Below are positions 13,191 through 14,607 of a stretch of 14,607 nt of DNA, piece by piece. The DNA is from Erysipelotrichaceae bacterium (lineage in GTDB: Bacteria; Bacillota_I; Bacilli_A; Erysipelotrichales; Erysipelotrichaceae). Each line of letters begins with the position of its first letter. Within the stretch, counting starts at the first letter, position 1. The stretch is taken from assembly GCA_017620435.1 (NCBI GenBank), contig JAFZQL010000200.1, forward strand, positions 1 through 14,607, in the 5' to 3' direction. The position numbers and the translations under genes are program-made. The notes under the pieces are model-generated. The model saw only the letters and a list, made by a program, of their open reading frames with translations, made no database searches and had not been told where the DNA came from.

Positions 13191-14123
13191 TTAACTCTTG
13201 TAGGAACCGATCACGGTTTCCAGTTTTCCTTCTATCTTCAGTTTCCCCTGCTTACAAGGTACGAACCAGGTCTCGCCTTTCCTGACCGCTTTTCCATCAA
13301 TGATTCCTTCTCCTTCCGAGATGAACCAGAAGCTGAATTCTTCCAGTCCGAATTCTCCTTCTCCATCGCACAGAAGTCTGAATGCGGAGAATTCTCCCGG
13401 TTTATCGATGTAGGTATACAGTTTCAGATCGCCCAGATCTTCTATCGTTGGTTCGATGAACGGATCTTCCTTGTCCGGACAAAGAATGACATCCATGGCC
13501 TTGTCGATATCCAGCTGTCTCTTCTTGCCGTCCGGTCCTACCCGATCGAAATCGTAGAGTCTGTATGTCTTGTCCGCGTTCCCGCTGAGTTCCAGCAGTA
13601 CGACGCCCTTGCAGGTGGTATGGACTCTTCCGGCAGGTACATAGGCAAAGTCGTTCTTCTTCGGATGCGGATAGACTCTCAGCAGTTCATCCCATCTGCC
13701 TTCGTCGATCATTTCTCTGAGCTGTTCCTTGTTTTCGGCGTTGTGGCCGTACATCGCAATGGAATCCGGCTCCACTTCCAGGAAGAAGACACATTCCGAC
13801 TTGCCTAAGGAGTTTTCATATTTCCTGGCATATTCGTTGTTCGGATGCAGCTGTACGGAAGTGTTCTCGTTGCAGTCGCCTAAAAGGAACTTGATCGGTA
13901 CGACATCCGTGCCGTGGAAACCGAAGAGTTCATTGTGTTCGTCATAAAGCTGAGACAGACGCATCCCGGTCCCTTCCACTTCGGAATCTTCTTTTCCCGG
14001 CAGACAGGCAACCAGCCAGCCTTCTCCCACCAAACCATCGCCGCAGTCCATGTGGTAGAGATCTCTGAACCTGTGACCGCCCCAGATCTTTTCTCTGAAT
14101 TCAGGTTTTAAACGATAGATCAT
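13191..14123 (-). CDS. manA: Mannose-6-phosphate isomerase, class I (short Firmicutes type)
   Basis: Zinc-dependent cupin isomerase interconverting mannose-6-phosphate and fructose-6-phosphate. The 310-residue length is that of the short Gram-positive form (about 315) rather than the 390-residue enteric one. The start KPEFREKIWGGHRFRDLY matches the family. Metal ligands are Q91 and H93 in SVQLHPNNEYARK, E110 in GKSECVFFLE, and H168 in YVPAGRVHTT. The segment KTYRLYDFDRVG further on is also characteristic. It is the first gene of a six-gene unit and has its own predicted promoter 22 bases before the ATG; the ribosome binding site (AAAGAAGACGAG) is weak. Because the genes after it are unusual aldolases and isomerases, its substrate may be a related aldose phosphate. 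Confidence 0.92.
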   Translation of the reverse strand: MIYRLKPEFREKIWGGHRFRDLYHMDCGDGLVGEGWLVACLPGKEDSEVEGTGMRLSQLYDEHNELFGFHGTDVVPIKFLLGDCNENTSVQLHPNNEYARKYENSLGKSECVFFLEVEPDSIAMYGHNAENKEQLREMIDEGRWDELLRVYPHPKKNDFAYVPAGRVHTTCKGVVLLELSGNADKTYRLYDFDRVGPDGKKRQLDIDKAMDVILCPDKEDPFIEPTIEDLGDLKLYTYIDKPGEFSAFRLLCDGEGEFGLEEFSFWFISEGEGIIDGKAVRKGETWFVPCKQGKLKIEGKLETVIGSYKS

Positions 14124-14151
14124 GACTCGTCTTCTTTCTATTTACAGCTTT

Positions 14152-14160
14152 ATCATATCA
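14152..14160 (-). promoter_or_regulatory. Extended -10 promoter element before manA
   Basis: On the minus strand TGATATGAT forms an extended -10 (TGn plus TATGAT). Transcription would start near 14145, giving a 22-base leader. No good -35 is seen (AAATCA at the 17-base spacing), which extended -10 promoters can tolerate. I see no clear operator in the 170-base gap between this gene and the upstream terminator. Confidence 0.45.
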
Positions 14161-14243
14161 CAGATGAGATCAGATGATTTCTCTATCGCCTCCCTGTAAG
14201 AGATCGGCTTTCCATACAGAAACGGTCATTGCTGTTCCAGAAG

Positions 14244-14269
14244 AAAAGACGATCTATTGACCGTCTTTT
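14244..14269 (-). terminator. Probable terminator after the ABC binding-protein gene
   Basis: On the minus strand AAAAGACG and CGTCTTTT form an 8-bp stem that extends by G-T, T-A and C-G pairs around an AATA loop, followed by TTTTCTTC. It lies 27 bases past the stop codon at 14296. The stem is A/T-rich at its base, so it may be partial and let some transcription continue into manA. Confidence 0.6.
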
Positions 14270-14295
14270 CAGCTTGTTTTTGAATTATCCTGTAT

Positions 14296-14607
14296 TCAGT
14301 GAAGAATACTGTTTGCCTGTTCCTGCGCAGTTGTCAGGATCTGTCTGATTCCATCTGTTGTCGTTTCATACATGGAACTTAATACCGCATTCTGGAACAG
14401 GTCCCTGATATCGGAATTGCTGTTGGATCTCGCATATCCGTATTCCAGCATGCTGTTAACGACCTGAGCTGTCGGGTTTGCATCACAGTACACCTGATAG
14501 TCAAGAGATGTTGCAACATCAGTAAACGGAGTAGCTGCGGCATAAAGTGCAGCGATAGGAGTATTGTTCTCTGCTCTTGTAAAATATGTGGCAAGCAATG
14601 CGGCTCC
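14296..14607 (-). CDS. ABC transporter sugar-binding protein, C-terminal part (cut by window edge)
   Basis: The frame is open to the end of the window and gives 103 residues of a C-terminus; the apparent TTG start at 14598 is an internal Leu codon. The order of elements fits the C-terminal lobe of family 1 extracellular solute-binding proteins (UgpB/MalE type): AALLATYFTRAENN, a TPF-DVATSLDYQ stretch, NPTAQVVNSMLEYGYAR, SDIRDLFQNAV and a final helix ILTTAQEQANSIL. These proteins capture a sugar or polyol outside the cell for import. Position just upstream of a sugar-phosphate operon suggests it delivers that operon's substrate. The family call rests on a partial protein, and the ligand cannot be inferred. 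Confidence 0.65.
   Translation of the reverse strand, partial: GAALLATYFTRAENNTPIAALYAAATPFTDVATSLDYQVYCDANPTAQVVNSMLEYGYARSNSNSDIRDLFQNAVLSSMYETTTDGIRQILTTAQEQANSILH

Noticed and set aside
14596..14598. TTG as the start codon of the last gene
   Set aside because: The frame stays open to the window edge and the residues fit the interior of a solute-binding protein, so the gene continues beyond the window.
1..14607. Replication origin, CRISPR array, insertion sequence or tRNA, considered because of the par locus
   Set aside because: I found no cluster of DnaA boxes, no regularly spaced direct repeats, no transposase or integrase motifs and no cloverleaf-like sequence. The par genes suggest that oriC may be near but not inside this window.

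Overview
All genes recognised in this 14.6 kb window lie on the minus strand, so transcription runs from high to low coordinates. Gene content points to a Bacillota (Firmicutes) bacterium, probably a host-associated one: rsmG-noc-soj-spo0J occur together in that order, there is a membrane-anchored clostripain-type (C11) protease, a DUF4428 protein, histidine utilisation genes, purine-rich Shine-Dalgarno sites and compact operons with 1-8 bp overlaps. An Erysipelotrichia-like or related gut lineage is my guess. No mobile element, CRISPR array, tRNA or rRNA is visible.

Layout, in the direction of transcription. (1) 14607-14296: C-terminus of an ABC sugar-binding protein, followed by a hairpin terminator. 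(2) 14123-9434: a tightly packed six-gene carbohydrate operon: class I mannose-6-phosphate isomerase, DeoC-family aldolase, GmhA-like SIS isomerase, class II aldolase, P-loop kinase-like protein and a divergent transaldolase-family protein, closed by a terminator at 9402-9426. (3) 9346-5063: rsmG, noc, parA/soj, parB/spo0J and telA, with a perfect TATAAT box placed so that rsmG mRNA may be leaderless; closed by a strong terminator at 4988-5028. (4) 4931-1887: a DUF4428 zinc-ribbon protein, a previously easy-to-miss 55-residue basic protein, and a membrane-anchored C11 protease, closed by a terminator at 1836-1867. (5) 1758-1: hutH and the start of hutU, the first two steps of histidine degradation.

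How the genes work together. Unit 3 is the chromosome segregation and nucleoid occlusion locus normally found near the replication origin, but with telA added and without mnmG in front of rsmG. Unit 2 looks like an uncharacterised sugar-phosphate pathway: two isomerases, three different carbon-carbon bond-cleaving folds and a kinase fold, next to an ABC sugar importer. Its SIS and transaldolase-like members show substitutions at expected catalytic positions, so the substrate is probably not the textbook one. This is the best candidate for an undescribed system here. The second is the three-gene protease unit with its small arginine-rich protein. The third point of note is that Noc lacks the N-terminal extension that carries the membrane-binding helix in Bacillus Noc; an in-frame stop just upstream excludes a longer start. 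Residue-level comparisons with characterised enzymes are from memory of those families, not from computed alignments.
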